A stretch of DNA of 5,780 nucleotides, from positions 366-6,145 of the forward strand of contig DIAV01000135.1 in NCBI GenBank assembly GCA_002415895.1, in the 5' to 3' direction. Made by a program: the position numbers and the translations under genes. The notes beneath the pieces are model-generated. The model did not search any database. It was not told the origin of the DNA and saw only the letters and a list, made by a program, of their open reading frames with translations. Positions 1-5,780 of the stretch are shown here, one piece after another (the first letter of the stretch is position 1; each line of letters begins with the position of its first letter). This DNA is from Anaerolineales bacterium UBA5069 (lineage in GTDB: Bacteria > Chloroflexota > Anaerolineae > Caldilineales > Caldilineaceae).

Positions 1-455
1 GTGCCGCCCGCGCTGGCGCCCGAGCGGTAGATGAGGCCCCCGCCCAGCCCTGTCTGAATGGCTCCATAGATGGCGCTAAGCAAAATGTTGTCGGTGAGGG
101 GCATTGTGCTAAGCACGCGCGGCAGCAGATAGACGAAGAAATCGGTGAGCAGCGCAAAGAGCGCCACCGCGCTCAGCGTCTTGGCCAGAAACTGCCAGCG
201 ACCCAGATTGAAAAAACCCAAGACAAAGAGCGGGACATTGAGCAGAAAATAGAGCGTGCCTACGGGCCAAGCGGTAAAGTGATTGACCACCAGGCTCAAC
301 CCGCCGATGCCGCCCGCGGCAATATGCCACGGCACCTGAAAAGCGGCGTAGCCAAAGGCCTGCACCGCTGCGCCCAGCGCCAGCAGCAGAAGATTGCGCC
401 ACTCCCGCCCCACAAGGCTGCGCCGTGTTTGCGATGGGCTTATTTGCCTCGCCAC
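1..455 (-). CDS. YitT-family integral membrane protein, 3' end cut by window edge
   Basis: This is the N-terminal 151 residues of a polytopic membrane protein; the C-terminus lies beyond base 1. Hydrophobic segments are at about residues 20-40, 64-82, 93-111 and 124-143. The signature seen is AAGGIGGLSLVVNHFT (about 46-61), then a Leu/Phe-rich segment with LNVPLFVLGFFNLGR (72-86) and a LTDNILLSAIYGAI stretch (120-133) followed by a Gly-rich loop. This pattern is typical of the YitT/DUF161 membrane domain, usually five helices followed by a cytoplasmic DUF2179 domain, which would be the missing part. The biochemical role of the family is not established. The GTG start at 455 is chosen because GGAAGG (468-463) sits 7 nt upstream and the first helix begins soon after. 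It lies 96 bp downstream of rimO, behind a hairpin, so it may be only partly cotranscribed. Family call is confident, function unknown. Confidence 0.85.
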   Translation of the reverse strand, partial: MARQISPSQTRRSLVGREWRNLLLLALGAAVQAFGYAAFQVPWHIAAGGIGGLSLVVNHFTAWPVGTLYFLLNVPLFVLGFFNLGRWQFLAKTLSAVALFALLTDFFVYLLPRVLSTMPLTDNILLSAIYGAIQTGLGGGLIYRSGASAGG

Positions 456-462
456 AAGCAAA

Positions 463-468
463 CCTTCC
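463..468 (-). promoter_or_regulatory. Shine-Dalgarno site of the YitT gene
   Basis: GGAAGG on the minus strand, 7 nt before the GTG at 455. It decides the start, since there is no in-frame ATG near the first membrane helix. It begins only 6 nt after the 3' arm of the hairpin at 475-506, so folding of that hairpin could affect access to it. Confidence 0.65.
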
Positions 469-474
469 GTTATA

Positions 475-506
475 AAGCGAGGCTCCCAAAGGCGGAAGCC
501 TCGCTT
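475..506 (-). terminator. Hairpin after rimO, probable terminator or attenuator
   Basis: Read on the minus strand, a 13-bp stem (506-494 with 487-475) closes a 6-nt loop GCCTTT. The outer 10 bp are perfect (AAGCGAGGCT/AGCCTCGCTT) and the inner three are a U-G wobble and two C-G pairs. On the plus strand the wobble becomes a C-A mismatch, which favours the minus-strand RNA as the one that folds. The arm ends in CTTTATAA, only a short U-rich tail, so termination is probably partial. It lies 45 bp past the rimO stop and just upstream of the YitT RBS. It closely resembles the hairpin at 4568-4600. Confidence 0.65.
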
Positions 507-551
507 CAATGTGCGTTGTCAATTGCCAGGTTCGATAGCCAGTGACTCTGC

Positions 552-1949
552 TTAGCTCTCCATCAAGCCAATCGAAGCGCGGGTGCTGCTGAAGGTCTCT
601 ATCTCCATGCGCTCGCCAATCAGGTCATATTCCATCGCGCCGGTAATGCGCACCTGCAGCATGGCGCCGGCGGCCACATCGCGCACGCCCGGGATGAGCA
701 CGAGGCCATCCACCTCGGGTGCATCGCGGTAGGATCGCCCAAGCAGCAGCGGCTCGCCGCGCGTGGATTCGCCCGTTCCCTCCACCAGCACATCCATGAG
801 GCTGTGCACCTGCGCCTGGTTCTTGCGCAGGCTGATGGGCTGCTGCAACTCCATGAGGCGCGCCCAGCGTTCCTCTTTCACGTCCTCAGGTACGGCGTCG
901 GGCAGTGTCGCGGCAGGCGTGCCCGGCTCGGCGCTAAAGCGGAAGGCGCCCAGCCGGTCGAATTCAGCCGCAGCCACAAAATCGAGCAGCCCCTGAAACT
1001 CCTCTTCGGTTTCGCCGGGGTAGCCCACAATGAAGGTCGTGCGCAGCGCAATATCGGGCATGGCGGCGCGCAGCTTGGCAAGATGATCGTACACAGTCTC
1101 CATGCGGCTGGGGCGGTGCATGCGGCGCAGCGTGCGCGCATCGCCGTGCTGCAAGGGCATGTCGAGATAATGGGCCATCTTGCGCTCGCGCGCCATCACC
1201 TCAATGAGGCTGTCGCTCACATGGCCGGGGTAGGCGTACATCAGGCGCAGCCACTGCAGGCGATCATCCGTGCGGTTGCAAATGGCACTGATGAGTTGGG
1301 GCAGGCTGTCGGGCGCGCCCATGTCGCGGCCGTAGTCGGTGGTGTCCTGCGCAACCAGCACAAGCTCGCGCGCCCCACCTTCCACCAGCGCAATCGCCTC
1401 ATCAACAATCGCTTCCAGCGGGCGGCTGCGCAGCTTGCCCTTGAAGGAGGGGATTGTGCAGAAGGCGCAGGGTGCATTGCAGCCGTCGGAGATCTTGAGG
1501 TACGCGCTGCCCGCTGCCACGGGCGGGCGCGGCGTGGCGGACGCAAAGCCCACCTCCGGGTCGCCCAGGAGAGTGTAGCGCTGCAGCGCGCGGTTGGCCT
1601 TGCCGCCGCGCACGCTGTTCACCAGCTCCACCACCTCCATCCAGCGGCGCGTGCCCAGCAGGCCATCCACGCGCGGCACGCGCGCGATCACCTCGTCGCC
1701 ATTGCGTTGCGCCAGACAGCCGGCGGCAATCAGCACCTGATTCTTGCGTTTGGCGCGGCCCAGTTCCTTGAGCACGCCGATAGACTCTTCTTTGGCCGCC
1801 TCAAGGAAGCCGCAGGTGTTGACGATGAGCACGTCGGCATCCTTGGCGTGGGCGGTGGACCGGTAATCCGCGCCCTGCAGCAGCATTTCAATGCCGTCGC
1901 TGTCCACCTTGTTTTTGGGGCAGCCCATCGTAATGAGGTGATATTTCAA
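552..1949 (-). CDS. rimO: Ribosomal protein S12 methylthiotransferase RimO
   Basis: Radical-SAM methylthiotransferase that inserts a methylthio group on the beta-carbon of the conserved aspartate of ribosomal protein S12, in the cytoplasm. Numbering is from the TTG start (465 aa, close to the family's roughly 440). The N-terminal MTTase (UPF0004) domain has three cluster cysteines, C10 (MGCPKNKVDSD), C46 (VNTCGF) and C78 (AAGCLAQR). The radical-SAM core has the CxxxCxxC motif C157/C161/C164 (SDGCNAPCAFCTIPSFKGK). A C-terminal TRAM domain spans about 384-445. The RimO-type 'GCPKN.VDSD' opening and 'ISDGC' context favour RimO over MiaB. An in-frame GTG at 1970 would add 7 residues, but AAGGAG (1963-1958) lies 8 nt before the TTG at 1949, and [13 protein letters not shown] is the normal N-terminus. 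The TTG overlaps the TGA of the upstream HD gene (TTGA), implying translational coupling. All catalytic cysteines are intact. Confidence 0.96.
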   Translation of the reverse strand: MKYHLITMGCPKNKVDSDGIEMLLQGADYRSTAHAKDADVLIVNTCGFLEAAKEESIGVLKELGRAKRKNQVLIAAGCLAQRNGDEVIARVPRVDGLLGTRRWMEVVELVNSVRGGKANRALQRYTLLGDPEVGFASATPRPPVAAGSAYLKISDGCNAPCAFCTIPSFKGKLRSRPLEAIVDEAIALVEGGARELVLVAQDTTDYGRDMGAPDSLPQLISAICNRTDDRLQWLRLMYAYPGHVSDSLIEVMARERKMAHYLDMPLQHGDARTLRRMHRPSRMETVYDHLAKLRAAMPDIALRTTFIVGYPGETEEEFQGLLDFVAAAEFDRLGAFRFSAEPGTPAATLPDAVPEDVKEERWARLMELQQPISLRKNQAQVHSLMDVLVEGTGESTRGEPLLLGRSYRDAPEVDGLVLIPGVRDVAAGAMLQVRITGAMEYDLIGERMEIETFSSTRASIGLMES

Positions 1950-2641
1950 GCGTGCGACTCCTTGTCCCACAATTCAATCAGTTGCGCGTCGGCCTGCTCC
2001 TGCACCCATGCGTGGAGGGCTGACAGCATATCGGCGTGGCGTCGTTCGGCGAGCGCGCGGCCTGGAGCCGTATTCATGCTCTGCACTGTCCGCGCAAGTA
2101 CGCGGTTCGCAAAATCGGCCGTGTAATGGTAGCGCGCTGCGAGCGTGTTTCCTTTAACATTGGCCGAACCAAGCGCAAGCGCAAGCGCGCTCACCCCCAG
2201 TTTGCTGACTTTGTCGGCATCCCACAGCACGGCGGCTTCCAATGGTTCAAGTGGCGGCGCGCCCACAGGCCGCGTCAGCCCCTCGTGCTGCGCGATGGCG
2301 GCCACAACGGTTTCGATCTTCTCCGGCGGGAAGTCGGTTGTGGCGAGGAAATTGCGTGCTTCGGCGGCCCCGACAGCGGCATGGTTGGGTTGCCCTTTGC
2401 CAATGTCATGCAGCCACGCCGCCGCCAGCAGCACCTCGACATCGGTATCCATGCGCGAGCCAATGCGCAGTGCGAGGCCCACCACCTGACGTACATGCTC
2501 CCAGCGGTACGCAAGCAGCCCGCCGTCCTGGCCTGCACCTTCACCGTCTTCGGCGGCGGCACGCGCGCGTGCCAGGTCTCTGCAATCCTTGCGCCAGGCA
2601 ATGCGATCCGGGTCCGCCTTCTTGTCCTCAGATCTCATCAC
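1946..2641 (-). CDS. HD-domain metal-dependent phosphohydrolase, substrate unknown
   Basis: A 231-residue soluble protein with one HD domain. The metal-binding set is visible in order: H49 (YRWEHV), H78-D79 in WLHDIGKG, H87 (QPNHAAVG), H119 (IAQHEG) and D143 in [13 protein letters not shown]-domain proteins of this size hydrolyse phosphomonoesters, nucleotides or cyclic nucleotides, but the sequence does not show the substrate. The first 40 residues are charged and poorly conserved in appearance. The GTG at 2641 is preferred because GGAG (2653-2650) is 8 nt upstream and the GTGA overlaps the stop of the metallophosphoesterase. The ATG at 2638 is the next codon and would remove only one residue. 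It is the middle gene of a three-gene overlapping block with rimO, so its product level is probably coupled to both neighbours. Domain call is firm, specific role unknown. Confidence 0.88.
   Translation of the reverse strand: MMRSEDKKADPDRIAWRKDCRDLARARAAAEDGEGAGQDGGLLAYRWEHVRQVVGLALRIGSRMDTDVEVLLAAAWLHDIGKGQPNHAAVGAAEARNFLATTDFPPEKIETVVAAIAQHEGLTRPVGAPPLEPLEAAVLWDADKVSKLGVSALALALGSANVKGNTLAARYHYTADFANRVLARTVQSMNTAPGRALAERRHADMLSALHAWVQEQADAQLIELWDKESHA
1958..1963 (-). promoter_or_regulatory. Shine-Dalgarno site that places the rimO start at TTG
   Basis: AAGGAG on the minus strand, inside the last codons of the HD gene, 8 nt before the TTG at 1949. It lies downstream of the alternative GTG (1970) and so cannot serve it. 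This is the main reason for choosing the shorter RimO. Confidence 0.75.
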
Positions 2642-3330
2642 GCGAGCGGCTCCAGGTTTTCTCGGACGAGCGTTGTCTCCGGCTGCCCGGGCGTAATGTC
2701 CAATACTTTGTAGGGATAGACATTGATAATGTCGGTTGCGCCGTAGCGGCTGTGGGTGATTTCGTCGTGGCGGTAGATGTGGATATGGCCGTGCAGCAAA
2801 TAGTGGGGCTTGAACCAGCGCATGAAGGCCAGAAAGCTGGTGAAGCCCTGGTGGGGCAGGTCGGCCTTGTCATGGATGCCTGCAGGAGGCGAGTGTGTCA
2901 TGAGCACATCGAGATAGCGCCCATAACGCATGCGGTTGGCCATGAGCTTGGGGGCCAGCGCATAGACGTTTTGCCACATTTGCAGCTCGGTATACTGCGC
3001 GCCGGGGCCGTTGTTGTAGCGCATGGATCCCTCCAGGCCCGCGAGCAACAGGCCGCCTTCGTTGACGGTGAGCCTGTGCATATTGGCCGCCCCTTCGGGT
3101 GCAGCAGAGCGATTCCACTCATCACCCCGCCCGCTGGTGTACTGCACCTCGCGCCCATGGTTCCCATAGACGTAATATGTGGGGCAACTCGCCATGGTCA
3201 TCAGGTATTCGATGTAGTAGAAGGGGAGATCGCCACACGCGAGGATCATGTCGAGCTTGCCCACCCGCTGATTCACGGCTGGGCTGTAGAGAATCGGTTC
3301 AACTTTGTCGCTGACGGCCAACACACGCAT
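2638..3330 (-). CDS. Calcineurin-like metallophosphoesterase with altered motif I
   Basis: A 230-residue cytoplasmic phosphoesterase of the calcineurin-like superfamily, expected to hydrolyse a phosphomonoester or phosphodiester using two metals. Visible motifs are D8 in [13 protein letters not shown] (33-34, ACGDLPFYY), GNH (56-58), H146 (MTHSPPAG) and GHIH (181-184). Motif I is normally DxH, but here it reads D-K-V, so one usual metal-ligand histidine is absent. From memory a subfamily with a 'VSD-x-V-x-P-x-LYS' opening shares this. The ATG at 3330 begins directly at the first beta-strand (MRVLAVSD). No good Shine-Dalgarno precedes it (only AAAGTGA, 6 nt away). It is the first gene of the block with the HD gene and rimO, and its TGA overlaps the next start. 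The substrate cannot be told. Confidence 0.88.
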   Translation of the reverse strand: MRVLAVSDKVEPILYSPAVNQRVGKLDMILACGDLPFYYIEYLMTMASCPTYYVYGNHGREVQYTSGRGDEWNRSAAPEGAANMHRLTVNEGGLLLAGLEGSMRYNNGPGAQYTELQMWQNVYALAPKLMANRMRYGRYLDVLMTHSPPAGIHDKADLPHQGFTSFLAFMRWFKPHYLLHGHIHIYRHDEITHSRYGATDIINVYPYKVLDITPGQPETTLVRENLEPLA

Positions 3331-3540
3331 AACGGTTCACTTTACCATACATGCAGGGAGCGCCCAAGTGACATGCGATACCTCATGCCTGGGTATGGCG
3401 CACATTGTACGTGATATGGGTGATTGACGCTGAAACGGGAATGGGGCATGCTAACGGCGAAGGTCAAAAATTCAATCTTCATTCAATTCGCTTCTCAATC
3501 CACATCTCAATTCGCGATCGCTCCACCTCTCCACACAGCC
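3331..3540. promoter_or_regulatory. Divergent intergenic region with weak promoter candidates
   Basis: This 210-bp spacer must hold the promoters of the leftward phosphoesterase-HD-rimO block and the rightward CBS-HEPN gene. For the leftward block, TACAAT on the minus strand (3409-3404) is a 5/6 match to a -10 box, though no good -35 precedes it. TTGGGC-N17-TAAAGT nearer the gene would give an almost leaderless mRNA, which would fit the poor RBS. For the rightward gene, TTGACG (3424-3429) resembles a -35 but no clear -10 follows. CCATAC (3345-3350) and GTATGG (3393-3398) form a spaced inverted repeat of unknown meaning. Bases 3470-3516 carry the repeat described separately. The region is visibly more AT-rich than the genes around it. 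Confidence 0.4.
3470..3516. repeat. Imperfect 12-bp tandem repeat with a TCAAT core
   Basis: Four units follow one another: ATTCAATCTTC (3470-3480), ATTCAATTCGCT (3481-3492), TCTCAATCCACA (3493-3504) and TCTCAATTCGCG (3505-3516). The TCAAT core starts at 3472, 3483, 3495 and 3507, giving spacings of 11, 12 and 12 bp, about one helical turn. It lies just upstream of the ATG of the CBS-HEPN gene. It could be an array of protein-binding half-sites on one DNA face or simply a small degenerate microrepeat. Confidence 0.6.
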
Positions 3541-4395
3541 ATGAACAAGTCCTACTACGATATCCAGAAAGCCTTTATGCGCGGTGTGCTGCTGCGCGAC
3601 ATTGCCGAACCGCTGCCCTCGTTTGATGCGCAAACGCCCGCCATTGTGGCACGCGCGCTACTGGACGCCACCGGCGGCACAGTGGCGGGCGTGCGCACAG
3701 ACGGCTTTGTCAGCGCACACGCCACGCGCGAGGCGCTTGTGGGCGGGAGTTGCGGCGACTGCGCAGAGCCGATTGATGCTGGGCGCATTCTGCCCGACAC
3801 GGCAGTAATGGCCACGATCATTCACGCGCTTAACCGCGAGCCTTATTTTTTTGTGCGTATGCTGGGCACGGTGGTTGGGCTGGTAACACGCGCCGATCTG
3901 GAAGATCCACCCGTGCGCATGTGGCTCTTTGGGTTGCTCTCCACAATTGAGGCGCGCTTTGTTGTGCTGATTCAGCGGCGTTATGGCGAGGCGGATGGTG
4001 ACCTGAGTGGCCATACGCCAGCCGCTGAGAACCCATGGGCCGCAGCGCTTTCGCCTGCGCGCATGGAAAAAGCCCGCGCGCTGCAGCAGGAGCGCCAACG
4101 GCGTCAGCTCAACGACGAGTTGCTGCATTGCCTGCAATTTGCCGACAAAGCGCAGATTGTCGCGCGCGACAAACGTCTGCGCGCAGCCATTGGCTTTGTC
4201 TCGCGCAAGCGCGCCGATCAGACCATCAAGGAGATGGAGCGGCTACGCAACAACCTGGCGCATGGCCAGGAAATTGTCGCTTCGGATTGGGACGCGATTG
4301 TGACGCTGGCCGAAAACCTTGCGCGCGTCGCACCGATTGCCAACGAGATGGGGCTGCCCACCTGGGAGAGTGCGCTGCAGGGGCCGGCGCGCTAA
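3541..4395 (+). CDS. CBS-pair protein with C-terminal HEPN-like (RNxxxH) domain
   Basis: A 284-residue cytoplasmic protein with two parts. Residues about 15-122 look like a divergent CBS pair (Bateman module), which in other proteins binds adenosine nucleotides. The second repeat ends in VVGLVTRADL (111-120) and keeps the T-x-x-D ribose-binding pattern (T116, D119), while the first repeat has lost it. A hydrophobic helical linker follows (VRMWLFGLLSTIEARFVVLI, 125-144), then a charged helix (about 174-195) and an all-helical tail. This tail carries ERLRNNLAHGQ, with R236-N237 and H241, an R-polar-x3-H motif typical of HEPN ribonucleases. The arrangement suggests nucleotide-gated RNA cleavage, but that is inference. 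The ATG at 3541 is chosen because the conserved-looking sequence starts there. It has no Shine-Dalgarno; an in-frame ATG at 3448 would add 31 low-complexity residues encoded by the upstream repeat. Transcribed divergently from the phosphoesterase block. Confidence 0.75.
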   Translation: MNKSYYDIQKAFMRGVLLRDIAEPLPSFDAQTPAIVARALLDATGGTVAGVRTDGFVSAHATREALVGGSCGDCAEPIDAGRILPDTAVMATIIHALNREPYFFVRMLGTVVGLVTRADLEDPPVRMWLFGLLSTIEARFVVLIQRRYGEADGDLSGHTPAAENPWAAALSPARMEKARALQQERQRRQLNDELLHCLQFADKAQIVARDKRLRAAIGFVSRKRADQTIKEMERLRNNLAHGQEIVASDWDAIVTLAENLARVAPIANEMGLPTWESALQGPAR

Positions 4396-4402
4396 AATTC
4401 GG

Positions 4403-4431
4403 TTGACAACACCCGCGCTGCGTGGTAGTGT
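4403..4431 (+). promoter_or_regulatory. Sigma-70-type promoter TTGACA-N17-TAGTGT
   Basis: A perfect -35 box TTGACA (4403-4408) is followed after exactly 17 bp by TAGTGT (4426-4431), which keeps the three most conserved -10 bases (T, A and final T). It starts 8 bp after the stop of the CBS-HEPN gene. Transcription would begin near A4438, giving a leader of about 243 nt before the release-factor-like gene. This is the best promoter in the window. Confidence 0.65.
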
Positions 4432-4437
4432 AAATTC

Positions 4438-4600
4438 ATCCACACCGTCCCTCTCCCGTGTCCCAGGCATGCTCCCCAGAGGCGCAAATGCCCTTTTGCA
4501 GCCGGCGCGTGGAACTCTCCACCTCGTCCCTGTTCTTCTCGCAATGCTTACATCTGCCGGCGCGCGCAAGCGGGGCTTCCAGAATGGGAAGCCCCGTTTT
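4438..4600 (+). ncRNA. Candidate small RNA or attenuated 5' leader
   Basis: About 163 nt lie between the predicted start of the promoter at 4403-4431 and the terminator at 4568-4600. Two small hairpins can be drawn before the terminator: GCAAA/TTTGC (4484-4488 with 4495-4499) and GTGGA/TCCAC (4509-4513 with 4518-4522). I recognise no Rfam-type family, T-box or tRNA-like element, and no convincing leader peptide. It is either a free small RNA, the leader of the next gene subject to termination control, or just the 3' UTR of the CBS-HEPN gene. Only the promoter and terminator are well supported. Confidence 0.35.
4568..4600 (+). terminator. Strong intrinsic terminator
   Basis: A 10-bp perfect stem CGGGGCTTCC/GGAAGCCCCG (4571-4580 with 4587-4596) closes the loop AGAATG. 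It is extended by three A-U/G-U pairs (AAG 4568-4570 with TTT 4597-4599) and followed by TTTT (4597-4600). It would stop transcripts from the CBS-HEPN gene and from the promoter at 4403-4431. It shares its AAGCG-R-GGCTTCC arm with the hairpin after rimO. Confidence 0.85.
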
Positions 4601-4671
4601 GGCATGTCCAGGTGTCAGCCATTGTCTAGCCTCAGCAACAGGTTACCCAGCCATCCGGTTTACATTTGAAT

Positions 4672-4675
4672 GGAG
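4672..4675 (+). promoter_or_regulatory. Shine-Dalgarno site of the release-factor-like gene
   Basis: GGAG, 5 nt before the ATG at 4681. It argues for that ATG over the in-frame TTG at 4666, which has no such site. The roughly 80 nt between the terminator and this RBS contain no promoter I can defend. Confidence 0.7.
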
Positions 4676-4680
4676 CCTTT

Positions 4681-5766
4681 ATGTTAAACGAAGCAGATGT
4701 CCGCACGCTGGTTGAGTTTGAAAGCCATGATGCACCTGTCCTCAGTGTCTATCTCAACATGGACCCGAGCCGGCGCGCGTCCGACGTCTACAAGCTGGCG
4801 CTGCGCTCCCTGCTTGACGGCGCCGAGGGCGCGGCCGCCGAGGACGTGAAGCGAGTTCAGAACTATGTGGAGATGGGCTACAACTGGCAGGGGCGCGGCC
4901 TGGTCATGTTTAGTTGCGCCGGCCTCAACTTCTGGTGGGCGCGCGCGTTTGAGGTGCCGGTGAAAGATGCCGCCTTTGTCAGCTTCAGGCCCAACATTCG
5001 CCAACTGGCAACGTTGCTCGATTCGTACGAACGCTATGGCGTTATCCATGTGGATTCGGAGGGCGCGCGTCTCTTTGTCTTCAACATGGGCCACCTGGAG
5101 AGCGCCGACGGCTATCTGGGCCAGGAGGTCAAGATGCACAAGTCCGGCGGCTGGTCGGCTCCCCGCTATCAGCGCCATGAAAAAGGCACGGCGCACCAGA
5201 ACCTGCAGGAGGCTGCCGAAATGGCTGAAGCCTTCTATCGCTCGGCCGAGACGCGCCGCCTGATTTTGGCGGGCACCGACAAGAATGTGGCCCAGTTCCG
5301 CGATCTGCTCAGCAACCGGTTGCGCTCCATGGTGGTGGGATCGCTCAGCCTCAAGGCCACAGCCACCCCGGCCGAAATCAGCGATATGGCGCTGCAACTT
5401 GTGCAGAAAGCCGAGGAGACCGAGGACCGGCGCGTGGCCGATCAGATTTTGGCGCTGGCCAACCAGAATGGCAACGCGGTTGTGGGGCTGGAGCGCACCT
5501 TGACAGCCGTACAGGAGATGCGCGCCGAACGCGTGGCCGTTGTTGGCTCATTTGTGCAGCCCGCCTATCGCTTTGTGGACAGTGGCCTGATTGTGCTGGG
5601 GATTGACGAGGAGGGTGAGCTGGGCAGCGGCCGCATTCAGGAACTGCCCGACGCCGTGGAGAGTGTGCTGCGCCGTGCGTTGGTGCAGGGCATCGGCGTA
5701 ACGGTGCTCGAATCGCACAAGGGTCTTGAGGAGGCGGGGAGCATTGGGGCGCTAACGAGATATTAG
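4681..5766 (+). CDS. eRF1/baeRF-like protein with GGW in place of GGQ
   Basis: A 361-residue cytoplasmic protein that resembles the bacterial relatives of archaeal/eukaryotic release factor 1 (baeRF families). The N-terminal part opens with [15 protein letters not shown] (18-32), typical of these proteins. A central RNase-H-like domain (about 118-225) holds [14 protein letters not shown] and then [13 protein letters not shown] with [10 protein letters not shown] (155-180). This segment lines up by eye with the eRF1 stretch GGQSALRFAR...RHNYVRKVAE, where the GGQ glutamine triggers peptidyl-tRNA hydrolysis. Here W158 replaces that glutamine. The C-terminal part (about 284-361) is L7Ae-like and ends GSIGALTRY, a usual end for the family; it has no zinc cysteines. 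The likely role is ribosome rescue or a related peptidyl-tRNA function, unproven. ATG 4681 has GGAG 5 nt upstream. It has its own RBS and possibly the distant promoter at 4403-4431 with a terminator in the leader. Confidence 0.82.
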   Translation: MLNEADVRTLVEFESHDAPVLSVYLNMDPSRRASDVYKLALRSLLDGAEGAAAEDVKRVQNYVEMGYNWQGRGLVMFSCAGLNFWWARAFEVPVKDAAFVSFRPNIRQLATLLDSYERYGVIHVDSEGARLFVFNMGHLESADGYLGQEVKMHKSGGWSAPRYQRHEKGTAHQNLQEAAEMAEAFYRSAETRRLILAGTDKNVAQFRDLLSNRLRSMVVGSLSLKATATPAEISDMALQLVQKAEETEDRRVADQILALANQNGNAVVGLERTLTAVQEMRAERVAVVGSFVQPAYRFVDSGLIVLGIDEEGELGSGRIQELPDAVESVLRRALVQGIGVTVLESHKGLEEAGSIGALTRY

Positions 5767-5780
5767 GGGTGGGTAAGTGG

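Noticed and set aside
517..522. TTGACA on the minus strand between rimO and the YitT gene as a -35 box
   Set aside because: At 16-18 bp spacing the -10 position falls in the hairpin arm (GCTTCC), which does not resemble TATAAT; TATAAC further on would start transcription inside the RBS.
804..2126. A 440-codon open frame on the plus strand, antisense to rimO
   Set aside because: It lies opposite an unmistakable rimO, its product is rich in His, Arg and Ala with no domain pattern, and such frames are common in GC-rich DNA.
2242..3414. A 390-codon open frame on the plus strand opposite the HD and phosphoesterase genes
   Set aside because: Both opposite genes have intact catalytic motifs; this frame gives a compositionally odd protein and no recognisable family.
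3611..3900. CxxC pair (C71/C74) in the CBS region as a zinc-binding site
   Set aside because: Only one CxxC is present and no second ligand pair is visible nearby, so a zinc site cannot be supported.
3658..4137. A 159-codon minus-strand frame inside the CBS-HEPN gene
   Set aside because: The plus-strand frame shows the CBS signature GLVTRADL and a HEPN-like motif across this interval; the antisense product shows no family features.
4383..4564. Three copies of GCCGGCGCG (4383, 4501, 4556) as a possible repeat element
   Set aside because: The same word occurs inside the next gene near 4769 and the window is full of GCGC words; composition explains it.
4319..4715. Short plus-strand frames across the gap between the CBS-HEPN and release-factor-like genes
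   Set aside because: They overlap the promoter, terminator and both flanking genes, lack an RBS, and translate to low-information Ser/Arg/Pro sequence.

Overview
This is a 5.8 kb bacterial chromosomal window, GC-rich, with compact genes, frequent GTG/TTG starts and two GC-rich hairpins at gene ends. The protein families seen together (YitT, RimO, a 'VSD-x-V' calcineurin-like phosphoesterase, a CBS protein with a HEPN-like tail, and a release-factor-like protein) fit an uncultured Chloroflexota-type lineage best. That placement is an impression from family resemblance, not a computed assignment. There are no mobile elements, CRISPR arrays, tRNA or rRNA genes.

Layout. Four genes lie on the minus strand, read right to left. 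A metallophosphoesterase (3330-2638), an HD-domain hydrolase (2641-1946) and rimO (1949-552) form a tight block in which each stop codon overlaps the next start (GTGA and TTGA junctions). A hairpin (506-475) then separates rimO from a YitT-family membrane protein, whose 3' end runs off the left edge. A 210-bp divergent intergenic region (3331-3540), with an unusual 12-bp-period repeat, separates this block from two plus-strand genes. These are a CBS-pair protein with a C-terminal HEPN-like domain (3541-4395) and an eRF1/baeRF-like protein (4681-5766). Between those two lies 285 bp containing a good sigma-70-type promoter, a structured stretch of about 160 nt, a strong intrinsic terminator, and then about 80 nt with an RBS.

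How the genes may work together. RimO modifies ribosomal protein S12. The last gene resembles proteins that hydrolyse peptidyl-tRNA on ribosomes. The CBS-HEPN protein carries a motif typical of HEPN ribonucleases. The neighbourhood therefore leans towards ribosome and RNA maintenance, but no partnership is shown. The points most worth a second look are the CBS-HEPN architecture, the GGW in place of GGQ in the release-factor homologue, and the promoter-terminator unit (a small RNA or an attenuated leader) before it.
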